64,000 bases of DNA from Lacinutrix mariniflava (GTDB lineage Bacteria > Bacteroidota > Bacteroidia > Flavobacteriales > Flavobacteriaceae): contig NZ_LIQG01000026.1 in NCBI RefSeq assembly GCF_001418015.1, positions 248,001 through 312,000 of the forward strand, given 5' to 3'. The notes beneath the pieces were generated by a model. That model was not told the DNA's origin. It saw only the letters and a list, made by a program, of their open reading frames with translations, and did no database searches. A program made the translations under genes and the position numbers. Positions 1-8,686 of this stretch are shown piece after piece; position 1 is the stretch's first letter; every line of letters starts with the position of its first letter.

Positions 1-1
1 T

Positions 2-733
2 GCCGGAGGAGACTATTGGGCACTAAAACTTGATGCTTCAGGCACTATAGAATGGAGTAAATACTATGGAGGACTGTTTACCGACACTCCAGAAAGTATT
101 GTACAAACAGATGATAACGGCTATATCATTGTTGGAGGATCAGACAGTATGGATACAGACATTTCTAACAATATTGGATCATACGATTTTTGGGTCGTTA
201 AAATTTCGGCAACAGGAGCAATTGTATGGGAAAAATCTTTTGGAGGAGACGAAATAGACGAAGCTTGGTCTATTGTGAAATCTGGAGATGGTAATTACCT
301 TATTGCCGGAGACACAAGAAGTAATGATGTAGACGTCTCACATAACATAGGAGCTGCAGATTTGTGGCTAATAAAAATTTCTCCTACTGGTGAATTACTT
401 TGGGAAAAAACCTTAGGAGGTACAAATTTTGACGTGGCTAGAGATATTTCTGCAACGCAAGATGGTGGTTTCTTGCTTGCCGGAAGCTCAAGAAGTGATG
501 ATGTTGATGTTACTGAAAATAAAGGTCAAAATGATGCTTGGGCCTTAAAAGTAGATAGTAACGGTACAATCGAATGGCAAACATCTGTGGGAGGCACAAA
601 TATTGATTTCGCCTACGGTATTACCGAATTAAATAATAAAAAAGTTATTGTTGTTGGAGACACTTATAGCAATGACGAAGATATAATTGAAAACAAAGGT
701 TTTTCAGACTTACTTATAATTACCATTGATTAA
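2..733 (+). CDS. Beta-propeller-like repeat protein, 3' part only
   Basis: The gene is cut by the left edge; an open frame runs from base 2 to the stop and gives 243 visible residues. The protein is built of imperfect repeats of about 50 residues. Each carries a core such as DGGFLLAGSSRSDD followed by DAWALKVDSNGTIEW and a GG pair, so at least four units are visible. This pattern resembles delta-60/SBBP-type repeats thought to form beta-propellers at the cell surface. No C-terminal sorting domain is present; the protein ends directly after the last repeat (LLIITID). It lies 22 bp upstream of the MbnP-like lipoprotein in the same direction, so the two are probably cotranscribed. Its function is unknown. 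A signal peptide would lie outside the window. Confidence 0.75.
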   Translation, partial: AGGDYWALKLDASGTIEWSKYYGGLFTDTPESIVQTDDNGYIIVGGSDSMDTDISNNIGSYDFWVVKISATGAIVWEKSFGGDEIDEAWSIVKSGDGNYLIAGDTRSNDVDVSHNIGAADLWLIKISPTGELLWEKTLGGTNFDVARDISATQDGGFLLAGSSRSDDVDVTENKGQNDAWALKVDSNGTIEWQTSVGGTNIDFAYGITELNNKKVIVVGDTYSNDEDIIENKGFSDLLIITID

Positions 734-755
734 AAAAAATAATAAATAGAATACA

Positions 756-1547
756 ATGAAAAGATTTTTTGCCCTACTACTATGCAGCACTCTCGCTTTT
801 ACTTCATGTGGTGAAGATTTAGACGACAACCTAGTTTTAAAAACGGAAGCAGAAACAACTTTTAATTTCACTCATAATTGGGATGAAACTGAGGTAACTA
901 GTGCTAGTTTCGACTCTATTCAATACCTTAATCAAAATGGTGATAGTTTAAGTATTGAAAAACTAAGATACTTAATATCAGATATTACTTTTTCTCGCGA
1001 AGGAGAAGAAGATATTGTTTTAGATATTTACAATTTAGTGGATGTTACAAACAGTACAAATTTATCGTTCTCTCCTGAAACAAAAATTCCATTAGGACAA
1101 TACACAAATGTATCTTTCACTTATGGTTTTGATGATGAAGATAATATTGAAAATGCATATCCAGATTTAAATTCTGAGAATTGGGAAGTACCAAATATTC
1201 AAATGTTCGGTAACATTGGAGGTTATCACTACATGCAATTAGAAGGACGTTTTATAAACAATGCAGATGAAGAAACTACCTACGCATACCACAACATTAG
1301 AGCAGCAGACGGCATGGCTACTCCAATAACAACACAAGACACCTCTATACAAGTTAATTTAGGAGCAATAACGATAACTAATGATATTACTTTTCAAGTT
1401 AAAATGAATATAGCAGAATGGTTTCAAAACACATACCAATGGGATTTAAACACATGGAACTCTTCTTTAATGGGTAATTTTGACGCACAATTAAGAATGA
1501 ATGAGAATGGTCAAAATGTTTTTAGCTTAGGTACAGTTACACAATAA
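756..1547 (+). CDS. MbnP-like copper-binding lipoprotein
   Basis: The protein has 263 residues and a lipoprotein signal with lipidated Cys18 (FTSC). The body (NFTHNWDET, RYLISDITF, IPLGQYTNVSFTYGFD, GGYHYMQLEGRF) fits the MbnP-like domain. In methanotrophs MbnP is a periplasmic copper-binding protein in which a partner di-haem enzyme, MbnH, oxidises a tryptophan to kynurenine. Several Trp residues are available here (HNWDE, ENWEVP, AEWFQ, QWDLNTW), and the Tyr/His-rich YHYMQLEGRF segment could supply metal ligands. The stop is followed after one base by the start of an MbnH-like peroxidase gene, which strengthens the call. The family match is from recognition of motifs and context. Whether kynurenine forms here is inference. 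Confidence 0.8.
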   Translation: MKRFFALLLCSTLAFTSCGEDLDDNLVLKTEAETTFNFTHNWDETEVTSASFDSIQYLNQNGDSLSIEKLRYLISDITFSREGEEDIVLDIYNLVDVTNSTNLSFSPETKIPLGQYTNVSFTYGFDDEDNIENAYPDLNSENWEVPNIQMFGNIGGYHYMQLEGRFINNADEETTYAYHNIRAADGMATPITTQDTSIQVNLGAITITNDITFQVKMNIAEWFQNTYQWDLNTWNSSLMGNFDAQLRMNENGQNVFSLGTVTQ

Positions 1548-1548
1548 A

Positions 1549-2616
1549 ATGAAAAAAGGATTCATATATCTGTTATTAATTATTTCTGTTTCGGCTTGCT
1601 CAAAAAGCGACTCACCAGAAACAGAAACCTATGAACCTACACCTTTACCTCTTTCTATTCCACAACTATTTTCAGATAGAATCATCTCTCCAGTAATACC
1701 TAATAACAATCCGCAAACAGTTGAAGGTGTTGCTTTAGGTAAAAAACTGTTTTTCGACACTAAACTTTCTGGAGATGAAACAATGGCCTGTGCATCATGC
1801 CATTCACCACAAAGTGCTTTTACAAACAACACACCTACAAGCGAAGGTATAGACGGTGTTTTTGGTACAAGAAACTCAATGCCATTATTTAATTTAGCAT
1901 GGAACTACAGAGAACGCTTTACTTGGGACGGTAAACAACTAAGCATAGAACGACAAGCTCTAGAACCTGTGGAGAATCCAATAGAAATGCATAGCGATTG
2001 GACAGATGTTATAAACAAATTGCAATCTGATAGCGAATACCCAGAATTGTTTCGCCTAGCTTTTAAGACTTCACTAATCACTAAAGAATTAACCACAAAA
2101 GCTATTGCACAATTTGAACGCACACTTATTTCTGCTAATTCTAGATTTGATAGATATACTTTAGGGCAAGAAACATTAACATCGCAAGAGTTAAATGGTC
2201 TCGATGTATTTTTACGAGAAGATAAAGGAGATTGCTTTCATTGTCATGGAACACCAAGTAATCCATTATGGACAGATAATATTTTTCACAACAACGGTTT
2301 GGATACTAATGTTACCGATCTTGGACTAGGTGGCGTAACCGGAGACTCAAACGACAACGGGAAATTTAAAAGCCCTTCACTTAGAAATTTAGCCTACACA
2401 GCTCCTTACATGCATGACGGCAGGTTTGAAACATTAGATCAGGTTATTGAATTTTATAGCACAGGTTTGCAAAACTCTACGACAATTGATGTTTTAATGA
2501 AAAACATTGATAATGGAGGTGTACAACTTTCAACTCAAGATAAAGCAGATTTAAAAGCCTTTTTACTTTCATTATCAGACCCTTCATTTCTTACAAACCC
2601 TGACTTTCAAGAGTAA
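1549..2616 (+). CDS. MbnH/MauG-type di-haem cytochrome c peroxidase (lipoprotein)
   Basis: The protein has 355 residues and a lipoprotein signal (VSAC, Cys17). It contains two c-type haem motifs, CASCH at residues 81-85 and CFHCH at 229-233, and the family's APYMHDGRFETL motif at about 285-296, which follows the second haem. This is the layout of bacterial di-haem peroxidases and MauG/MbnH enzymes, which act in the periplasm. It starts one base after the MbnP-like gene, so translational coupling is likely. By analogy it may oxidise a Trp of that partner instead of, or as well as, detoxifying peroxide. A plain cytochrome c peroxidase remains possible, but the tight pairing argues for a dedicated partner role. 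Confidence 0.88.
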   Translation: MKKGFIYLLLIISVSACSKSDSPETETYEPTPLPLSIPQLFSDRIISPVIPNNNPQTVEGVALGKKLFFDTKLSGDETMACASCHSPQSAFTNNTPTSEGIDGVFGTRNSMPLFNLAWNYRERFTWDGKQLSIERQALEPVENPIEMHSDWTDVINKLQSDSEYPELFRLAFKTSLITKELTTKAIAQFERTLISANSRFDRYTLGQETLTSQELNGLDVFLREDKGDCFHCHGTPSNPLWTDNIFHNNGLDTNVTDLGLGGVTGDSNDNGKFKSPSLRNLAYTAPYMHDGRFETLDQVIEFYSTGLQNSTTIDVLMKNIDNGGVQLSTQDKADLKAFLLSLSDPSFLTNPDFQE

Positions 2617-2656
2617 GAATTTCACTAAAAAATACCGTATAACATTTCCCTATTAA

Positions 2657-2689
2657 ACCATATGCTAATATAATGTTAGGTTATATGGT
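2657..2689. promoter_or_regulatory. Inverted repeat upstream of the suf operon
   Basis: A perfect 7-bp inverted repeat, ACCATAT...ATATGGT, with 19 bp between the arms, sits 18 bp upstream of a good -7 element and 57 bp before sufA. The position suits an operator near the -33 region. It lacks a T-tract, so it is not a convincing terminator for the upstream peroxidase gene. The regulator is unknown, and it does not look like the E. coli IscR consensus. Confidence 0.35.
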
Positions 2690-2707
2690 AAAAACAGACC
2701 AATATTG

Positions 2708-2715
2708 TATCTTTG
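2708..2715 (+). promoter_or_regulatory. Probable -7 element of the suf promoter (TATCTTTG)
   Basis: TATCTTTG matches the Bacteroidota sigma-A -7 consensus TAnnTTTG exactly and lies 31 bp upstream of sufA. A clear TTTG -33 box at the usual spacing is not seen. The 33-bp inverted repeat occupies that position, which would fit regulation by an activator or repressor. Confidence 0.5.
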
Positions 2716-2746
2716 CCTACTATTTAGATAAATTCTATATAAGAAT

Positions 2747-3076
2747 ATGATAAAAGTTTCTGATACAGCTAAAAAGAAAGTCGTTGAATTAATGACGGAC
2801 GACGGATACAATCCAACAGAAGATTACGTTCGTGTTGGTGTTAAAAGTGGTGGTTGCTCTGGTTTGTCTTACGATTTAAAGTTTGACAAAGCCAAAGAGG
2901 ACGACGACAAAGTGTTTGAAGATAATGGTGTAAAAATTATAGTCGACAAAAAGAGTTTTTTATACCTAATTGGTACAACTTTAGAATTTTCTGGAGGATT
3001 AAACGGAACAGGTTTCGTGTTTAATAATCCAAATGCAAACCGAACTTGTGGTTGTGGAGAAAGTTTCTCATTATAA
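2747..3076 (+). CDS. sufA: Iron-sulfur assembly A-type carrier SufA/IscA
   Basis: This 109-residue HesB/IscA-family protein is normal in size. The three conserved cysteines are present: Cys37 in SGGCSGL, and Cys101 and Cys103 in the C-terminal CGCG. A-type carriers receive Fe-S clusters from the SufBCD scaffold and pass them to apo-enzymes in the cytosol. It is the first gene of the sufA-sufB-x-sufC-sufD run, downstream of a good -7 element. sufB follows after 20 bp. Its identity as SufA rather than another IscA paralogue rests on this operon position. Confidence 0.93.
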   Translation: MIKVSDTAKKKVVELMTDDGYNPTEDYVRVGVKSGGCSGLSYDLKFDKAKEDDDKVFEDNGVKIIVDKKSFLYLIGTTLEFSGGLNGTGFVFNNPNANRTCGCGESFSL

Positions 3077-3096
3077 AAAAATTGAAAGAACGAGTT

Positions 3097-4545
3097 ATGT
3101 CGAAATATACTGAAGACGATTTAAGAGAAGAACTTAAAACCAAAGAATACGAATACGGTTTTTATACAGATATAGAATCTGAAACATTTCCTATTGGTTT
3201 AAACGAAGATATTGTTCGTGCTATTTCTAAGAAAAAGAACGAACCAGAATGGATGACAGCATGGAGATTGGAAGCCTTTAAGGTTTGGCAATCTATGGAA
3301 GAACCAGATTGGGCAAATGTAAATTACAAAAAACCAGACTTTCAAGCTATTGCTTATTATTCTGCTCCAAAAGCTATTGATCCTAACAAAACATTAGATG
3401 ATGTAGATCCAGATTTATTAGCCATGTACAAAAAGCTAGGAATCTCTGTAGATGAACAAAAAAAGATGAACAACGTAGCAATGGATATTGTTGTTGATTC
3501 GGTTTCTGTAGCTACAACATTCAAGAAAACTTTAGGTGAAAAAGGTATTATTTTTATGCCTATTTCTGAAGCTATACAAGAACACCCAGAATTAGTTAGA
3601 AAATATATTGGCACAATTGTACCAACTAAAGATAATTTTTATGCCGCTTTAAACAGCGCTGTATTTAGTGATGGTTCTTTCTGTTACATACCAAAAGGTG
3701 TAAAATGCCCAATGGAATTATCTACATACTTTAGAATTAACGAAGGCGGAACAGGACAATTTGAACGTACACTTGTTATTGCAGACGAAGGCAGTTACGT
3801 TTCTTATTTAGAAGGTTGTACAGCTCCAAGTCGAGACGAAAATCAATTACACGCGGCAGTTGTAGAGCTTATTGCTCTAGACGATGCCGAAATAAAATAT
3901 TCTACAGTACAAAACTGGTATCCTGGAAATGATAAAGGAGTTGGTGGTGTTTATAACTTTGTAACCAAAAGAGGTTTATGTGAGAAAAACGCTAAGATTT
4001 CATGGACACAAGTAGAAACAGGATCGGCAGTAACTTGGAAATATCCAAGTTGTATTTTAAAAGGTGATAATTCTGTAGGCGAGTTTTACTCTATTGCAGT
4101 AACAAATAATTACCAGCAAGCAGATACTGGAACGAAAATGATTCATTTGGGAAAAAACACCAAATCAACTATTATATCTAAAGGTATTTCGGCTGGAAAA
4201 TCTCAAAATTCTTATCGTGGATTAGTACAAGTAGGCTCTCGTGCAGAGAATGCTCGTAACTTTTCGCAATGCGATAGTTTATTAATGGGTAACGAATGTG
4301 GTGCTCACACGTTTCCATACATAGAAGCAAATAATAAAAGTGCCATGATTGAGCACGAAGCCACTACAAGTAAAATAGGTGAAGACCAAATTTTCTACTG
4401 TAACCAACGTGGTATTGATACAGAAAAAGCAATTGCTTTAATTGTTAATGGTTTTAGTAAAGATGTACTAAACAAATTACCAATGGAGTTTGCTGTAGAA
4501 GCACAAAAATTATTAGAAATTAGCCTTGAAGGTTCTGTAGGATAA
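3097..4545 (+). CDS. sufB: Fe-S cluster assembly scaffold SufB
   Basis: The protein has 482 residues from the ATG at 3097. A longer frame opens at 3046 but would overlap sufA, and its extra residues (MWLWRKF...) are sufA read out of frame. The start [13 protein letters not shown] and the core [22 protein letters not shown] region (Cys241 just before TAPS) are typical SufB. The C-terminal [21 protein letters not shown] motif is shared by SufB and SufD. SufB forms the SufBC2D scaffold with SufC and SufD, where new Fe-S clusters are built. In this cluster a small lipoprotein gene separates it from sufC. Confidence 0.96.
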   Translation: MSKYTEDDLREELKTKEYEYGFYTDIESETFPIGLNEDIVRAISKKKNEPEWMTAWRLEAFKVWQSMEEPDWANVNYKKPDFQAIAYYSAPKAIDPNKTLDDVDPDLLAMYKKLGISVDEQKKMNNVAMDIVVDSVSVATTFKKTLGEKGIIFMPISEAIQEHPELVRKYIGTIVPTKDNFYAALNSAVFSDGSFCYIPKGVKCPMELSTYFRINEGGTGQFERTLVIADEGSYVSYLEGCTAPSRDENQLHAAVVELIALDDAEIKYSTVQNWYPGNDKGVGGVYNFVTKRGLCEKNAKISWTQVETGSAVTWKYPSCILKGDNSVGEFYSIAVTNNYQQADTGTKMIHLGKNTKSTIISKGISAGKSQNSYRGLVQVGSRAENARNFSQCDSLLMGNECGAHTFPYIEANNKSAMIEHEATTSKIGEDQIFYCNQRGIDTEKAIALIVNGFSKDVLNKLPMEFAVEAQKLLEISLEGSVG

Positions 4546-4606
4546 ATAAAACACAAACGCCTACCACTGTTATTTAATTAAAAAACTGTTTTTATAAAAA
4601 GTAAAT

Positions 4607-5044
4607 ATGAAAAAAGTAATTTTATTAGTAGTACTTATTATTAGCTTCTCGTCATGTGAGGACTTCAAAAAAGGAGTTAAAGACGGTTACAACGATGCAA
4701 CAACAGAAACAAATGTTGATGCTGATGGTGTAGACAGAACTCTATCTAAAGATGGTTTAACGACCTTAAGTGGAGAATTCTCATATTACGCTGATGCTGC
4801 AGTTTTACAAGTTGGGAACAGCTCAATATATGGTGTTGTTTTAAACGAAAAAATGCAAGAATTACACGACATGGGTAAGCCATTTAGAACAGAACCAACA
4901 GATGGTGTTCTAGTGCAAATTCGTGGTAAAATTATACCTAAAGCAGAAAACGAAGAAGGCTGGCCTTATAACATCGATATAAAAGAAATTATTAGCGTTA
5001 AAGCGCCTTTGGTAAAGAACGAAGTGATTAAAATTGGAAAATAA
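4607..5044 (+). CDS. Small lipoprotein embedded in the suf operon
   Basis: The protein has 145 residues with a lipoprotein signal, MKKVILLVVLIISFSSC, Cys17 being lipidated. After a short Asp/Thr-rich linker it has a compact domain (LSGEFSYYADAAVLQV, YGVVLNEKMQELHD, VLVQIRGKIIPK, WPYNIDIKEIISV) that looks like an OB-type or NlpE-like beta-barrel. I do not recognise the family with confidence. It lies between sufB (61 bp upstream) and sufC, whose ATG is only 4 bp past this stop, so it is almost certainly cotranscribed with the suf genes. An exported lipoprotein has no known place in SUF assembly, which acts in the cytosol. It may be an envelope metal or oxidative-stress protein sharing the regulation. 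Confidence 0.85.
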   Translation: MKKVILLVVLIISFSSCEDFKKGVKDGYNDATTETNVDADGVDRTLSKDGLTTLSGEFSYYADAAVLQVGNSSIYGVVLNEKMQELHDMGKPFRTEPTDGVLVQIRGKIIPKAENEEGWPYNIDIKEIISVKAPLVKNEVIKIGK

Positions 5045-5048
5045 AACT

Positions 5049-5801
5049 ATGTTACAAATAAAAGATTTACACGCAAGTGTTGAAGACAAACCGATTCTAA
5101 GAGGTATTAACCTTGAAGTAAAAGCTGGAGAAGTACATGCTATTATGGGACCAAATGGTTCTGGTAAAAGTACTTTAGCTTCAGTTATTGCTGGAAAAGA
5201 GGAATATGAAGTAGAAAAAGGAGAAATTCTTTTAAATGGAGAAGATTTAGAAGACTTAGCTGCCGAAGAACGTGCACATAAAGGTATTTTCTTATCATTT
5301 CAATATCCTGTAGAAATTCCTGGTGTTTCTGTAACAAACTTTATAAAAACAGCAATTAATTCTACACGAAAAGCAAAAGGCTTAGCAGACATGCCTGCAA
5401 AAGACATGCTTAAAATGATTCGTGAAAAGTCTGAAATGCTAGAAATAGACCGCAAATTCTTATCTCGTTCTTTAAACGTAGGTTTTTCGGGAGGAGAAAA
5501 GAAGCGTAACGAGATTTTTCAAATGGCAATGTTAGAACCAAAATTAGCCATCTTAGATGAGACCGATTCTGGTTTAGACATCGATGCTTTACGTATTGTT
5601 GCTAATGGTGTGAACAAGTTAAAATCTAAAGACAATGCTGTCGTTTTAATTACGCACTACCAACGTTTATTAGACTATATAAAGCCTGATTTCGTTCACG
5701 TTTTATACAATGGTCGTATTGTAAAATCTGGAGGTCCTGAACTAGCACACGAATTAGAAGAAAAAGGTTACGACTGGATCAAGGAAGAAGTAGACGCTTA
5801 A
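5049..5801 (+). CDS. sufC: Fe-S assembly ATPase SufC
   Basis: The protein has 250 residues from the ATG at 5049, four bases after the preceding stop. A TTG at 5034 is in frame but lies inside the upstream gene and adds nothing conserved. The ABC-type ATPase motifs are Walker A GPNGSGKS (34-41), signature FSGGE (146-150) and Walker B LAILDE (166-171). The FQYPVEIPGVS Q-loop region is characteristic of SufC. SufC powers conformational changes of SufBD during cluster assembly. A 7-bp-periodic repeat element separates it from sufD. Confidence 0.96.
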   Translation: MLQIKDLHASVEDKPILRGINLEVKAGEVHAIMGPNGSGKSTLASVIAGKEEYEVEKGEILLNGEDLEDLAAEERAHKGIFLSFQYPVEIPGVSVTNFIKTAINSTRKAKGLADMPAKDMLKMIREKSEMLEIDRKFLSRSLNVGFSGGEKKRNEIFQMAMLEPKLAILDETDSGLDIDALRIVANGVNKLKSKDNAVVLITHYQRLLDYIKPDFVHVLYNGRIVKSGGPELAHELEEKGYDWIKEEVDA

Positions 5802-5805
5802 AAAT

Positions 5806-5939
5806 AGTAGGCAGTAATCAGTTTGCAGTAGCTTACTCAAGTGTGATTACTCGAAATAATATAAAAGTATATAGAAAACAGAAACAGTAAACAATTGAGT
5901 GAACTGAATACTGAAGACTAATTACTGAAGACTTAAACA
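5806..5939. repeat. Heptad-periodic intergenic repeat, copy 1 (sufC-sufD)
   Basis: The left arm (5806-5838) repeats AGTnnnC every 7 bp (AGTAGGC, AGTAATC, AGTTTGC, AGTAGCT). The right arm (about 5896-5937) repeats nnACTGA every 7 bp (GAACTGA, ATACTGA, AGACTAA, TTACTGA, AGACTTA). The arms are imperfect inverted complements, so a long, loose hairpin is possible. The right arm ends directly before the sufD start codon. The 14-mer GCAGTAGCTTACTC (5825-5838) recurs exactly in the element at 52530-52625. Confidence 0.8.
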
Positions 5940-7253
5940 ATGGATTTAAAAGAAAAATTAGTATCATCCTTTTTAGCATTCGAAAATAATATCGATGTAG
6001 ATTCACCTGTTCACGACATTCGTAGTGAAGCTATAAAAGCTTTTGAAAACTCAGGTTTCCCTTCTAAAAAAGAAGAAGCTTGGAAATACACATCGTTAAA
6101 TAGTGTTTTAAAACACGACTACAGCCTATCTTCTAAACAGGAAAACGCTTTAGACTATAAAGACATAAAAAAGTATTTTATACACAATATAGATACTTAT
6201 AAAATTATCTTTATTGACGGTAAATACTCTTCGCATTTGTCTCAAGTTACTCATGACGGTATCGATGTTTGTTTAATGTCTTCTGCATTAAATAAAGACA
6301 AATACAAACCAGTAATTGAAAATTATTTCAATAAAATAGCACTAAAAGATAGCTTAACATCTTTAAATACTGCGTTTTCAAACGAAGGTGCATATATACA
6401 TATTCCTAAAAATAAATTGGTAGAAAAGCCAATTCAAATTATACACTTCTCTACAGGTAATGAGGCAGCTTTAATGCTTCAGCCTAGAAATTTAATTGTT
6501 GTAGACGAAAATTCTCATGTTCAAATTATAGAACGTCACCAAAGTTTAACAGACAATCCTGTATTAACTAATAGTGTTACAGAAATTTTTGCAGACAAGC
6601 GTGCCGTTGTTGACTATTATAAAATTCAAAACGATAACAAAAATGCTTCTTTAATAGACAGCACTTTTGTTGACCAAAAAGATCAAACGAACTGTTTTGT
6701 ACACACTTTTTCTTTTGGAGGAAAATTAACACGTAATAATCTTAACTTTTACCAAAATGGTGAACATATGGATTCTACAATGAAAGGCATCACCATTATT
6801 GGAGATAAACAACATGTAGACCATAACACACTAGTACACCATATAGAACCTAATTGCGAAAGTCATCAAGATTACAAAGGTATTTTTGCAGATAGCTCTA
6901 CAGGTGTTTTTAACGGTAAAGTGTTGGTAGATAAACTAGCACAGAAAACAAATGCATTCCAGTCTAATAATAATATTTTATTAAGCGACAAGGCATCTAT
7001 AAATACAAAACCTCAACTTGAAATTTTTGCAGACGATGTAAAATGTTCTCATGGTTGTACTATTGGACAATTAGATGAAAGCGCATTGTTCTACATGAAA
7101 CAACGTGGTATTCCAGAAAAAGAAGCCAAAGCATTACTTATGTATGCTTTTAGTAATAACGTTTTAAGTTCTGTAAAAATTCCAGAATTAAAACAACGTA
7201 TTACTAATATAATTGCTAAAAAATTAGGTGTTAATATTGGGTTTGATCTTTAG
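5940..7253 (+). CDS. sufD: Fe-S assembly protein SufD
   Basis: The 437-residue SufD-family protein begins with a helical N-terminal region (FPSKKEEAWKYTSLNSVL is typical). A beta-helix core follows, then the conserved C-terminal CSHGCTIGQLDESALFYM and QRGIPEKEAKALL motifs. SufD pairs with SufB and SufC in the cytosolic scaffold complex. Its ATG directly follows the repeat element. A strong stem-loop terminator lies just after the stop, so the sufA-sufD transcript probably ends here. Confidence 0.95.
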   Translation: MDLKEKLVSSFLAFENNIDVDSPVHDIRSEAIKAFENSGFPSKKEEAWKYTSLNSVLKHDYSLSSKQENALDYKDIKKYFIHNIDTYKIIFIDGKYSSHLSQVTHDGIDVCLMSSALNKDKYKPVIENYFNKIALKDSLTSLNTAFSNEGAYIHIPKNKLVEKPIQIIHFSTGNEAALMLQPRNLIVVDENSHVQIIERHQSLTDNPVLTNSVTEIFADKRAVVDYYKIQNDNKNASLIDSTFVDQKDQTNCFVHTFSFGGKLTRNNLNFYQNGEHMDSTMKGITIIGDKQHVDHNTLVHHIEPNCESHQDYKGIFADSSTGVFNGKVLVDKLAQKTNAFQSNNNILLSDKASINTKPQLEIFADDVKCSHGCTIGQLDESALFYMKQRGIPEKEAKALLMYAFSNNVLSSVKIPELKQRITNIIAKKLGVNIGFDL

Positions 7254-7277
7254 ATAAAATCCTTTTTTTAAAATAAT

Positions 7278-7317
7278 AAAAGAGCCTTTTTTGATTTCAG
7301 AAAAGGCTCTTTTTATT
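7278..7317. terminator. Intrinsic terminator after sufD
   Basis: A perfect 13-bp stem, AAAAGAGCCTTTT (7278-7290) paired with AAAAGGCTCTTTT (7301-7313), has a 10-nt loop and a T-rich run. A-runs on the other side could let it work in both directions. It separates sufA-sufD from sufS. Confidence 0.85.
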
Positions 7318-7420
7318 ATATTTTATACAAAAAATTATTCCGCTTTATAGATTATCTTTACATACCGATTTTAAATGGCACCTATTGACAACCATTTTTA
7401 ACGATTTAAAATTCAATTTA

Positions 7421-8635
7421 ATGCTAGACATAAACAAAATAAGAAAAGACTTCCCAATACTTAACCGTAAAGTAAATGGTAAACCCTTGGTGTATTTTGA
7501 TAATGCAGCAACCTCTCAAACACCACAACAAGTTATAGATGTTATTGTAGATTATTACAGTAATTACAATGCTAATATTCACAGAGGTGTACACACTCTA
7601 AGTCAAGAAGCTACAGACAAATACGAAGAGGCGAGACACACGATACAAAACCATTTTAACGCAAAATATGCTTACGAGATAATCCTTACTTCTGGCACAA
7701 CAGAAAGTATAAATCTTGTTGCACATGGCTTTGCTTCTATTTTAGAAAAAGGTGATGAAATTATAGTTTCGGCTTTAGAACACCATAGTAATATTGTGCC
7801 ATGGCAAATGCTTTGCGAAAAAACTGGTGCTATTTTAAAAGTCATTCCAATGACCCAAGAAGGAGAATTGGATATGAATACTTATTCCGAATTACTTTCA
7901 GACAAAACAAAACTGGTATTTGTAAATCATATTTCTAACGCTTTAGGAACCATAAATCCTATTGAGTCTATTATACAACAAGCACACAAATTAGGTGCAG
8001 CTGTTTTAATTGACGGAGCACAAGCGTGTCCGCATGTTAAACCAGACGTTCAAGCCTTAGATGTAGATTTTTATGTAACCTCAGCGCATAAAATTTGTGG
8101 TCCAACAGGAGTTGGCATGTTATATGGCAAAGAAGAATGGCTTACTAAACTACCACCTTATCAAGGAGGAGGAGAAATGATAGATCAAGTCAGTTTCGAA
8201 AAAACAACTTACGCAGGTTTGCCACATAAATTTGAAGCTGGCACACCAAACATTTGTGGAGGTATCGCTTTTGGCGCGGCTTTAGATTACATGAATGCTA
8301 TTGGATTTGAAAATATTGCAACTTACGAAAACGAATTATTAGCCTACGGAACAAAAAGGTTATTAGAGATTGAAGGCTTAAAAATATACGGAACGTCAAA
8401 AAACAAAACATCGGTAATTAGCTTTAATTTAGAAGGTATACATCCGTACGATGTTGGTACTTTATTAGACAAAATGGGAATTGCTGTAAGAACAGGACAT
8501 CATTGTGCACAACCTATTATGGCATTTTATAATATCCCTGGAACTGTAAGAGCTTCCTTTGCTTTTTATAACACAAAAGAAGAGATCGACATATTAGTTG
8601 AAGGCGTTAAAAAAGCAAAAATGATGCTTTCTTAA
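7421..8635 (+). CDS. sufS: Cysteine desulfurase SufS
   Basis: The protein has 404 residues from the ATG at 7421 (MLDINKIRKDFPIL, the usual SufS beginning). A TTG twelve codons upstream extends the frame but adds no conserved sequence. The PLP lysine is Lys224 in SAHKICGPTGVG, and the catalytic Cys is Cys362 in RTGHHCAQP. The RxGHHCAQ motif marks a group II (SufS/CsdA) desulfurase. It takes sulfur from L-cysteine and hands it to SufE. It lies 107 bp after the sufD terminator, so it has its own promoter or depends on read-through. A weak -7-like TATCTTTA lies at 7353-7360. Confidence 0.95.
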   Translation: MLDINKIRKDFPILNRKVNGKPLVYFDNAATSQTPQQVIDVIVDYYSNYNANIHRGVHTLSQEATDKYEEARHTIQNHFNAKYAYEIILTSGTTESINLVAHGFASILEKGDEIIVSALEHHSNIVPWQMLCEKTGAILKVIPMTQEGELDMNTYSELLSDKTKLVFVNHISNALGTINPIESIIQQAHKLGAAVLIDGAQACPHVKPDVQALDVDFYVTSAHKICGPTGVGMLYGKEEWLTKLPPYQGGGEMIDQVSFEKTTYAGLPHKFEAGTPNICGGIAFGAALDYMNAIGFENIATYENELLAYGTKRLLEIEGLKIYGTSKNKTSVISFNLEGIHPYDVGTLLDKMGIAVRTGHHCAQPIMAFYNIPGTVRASFAFYNTKEEIDILVEGVKKAKMMLS

Positions 8636-8686
8636 ACTTTGGCTCTTTTTTTGTTATATTATATAATGAACCAATAACTATTAAAA

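Noticed and set aside
3046-3096. Upstream extension of sufB.
   Set aside because: It overlaps the end of sufA and translates sufA sequence out of frame; homologues start at MSKYTEDD.
5034-5048. TTG start for sufC.
   Set aside because: It lies within the preceding gene and adds only MENKT before the ATG that begins the conserved sequence.
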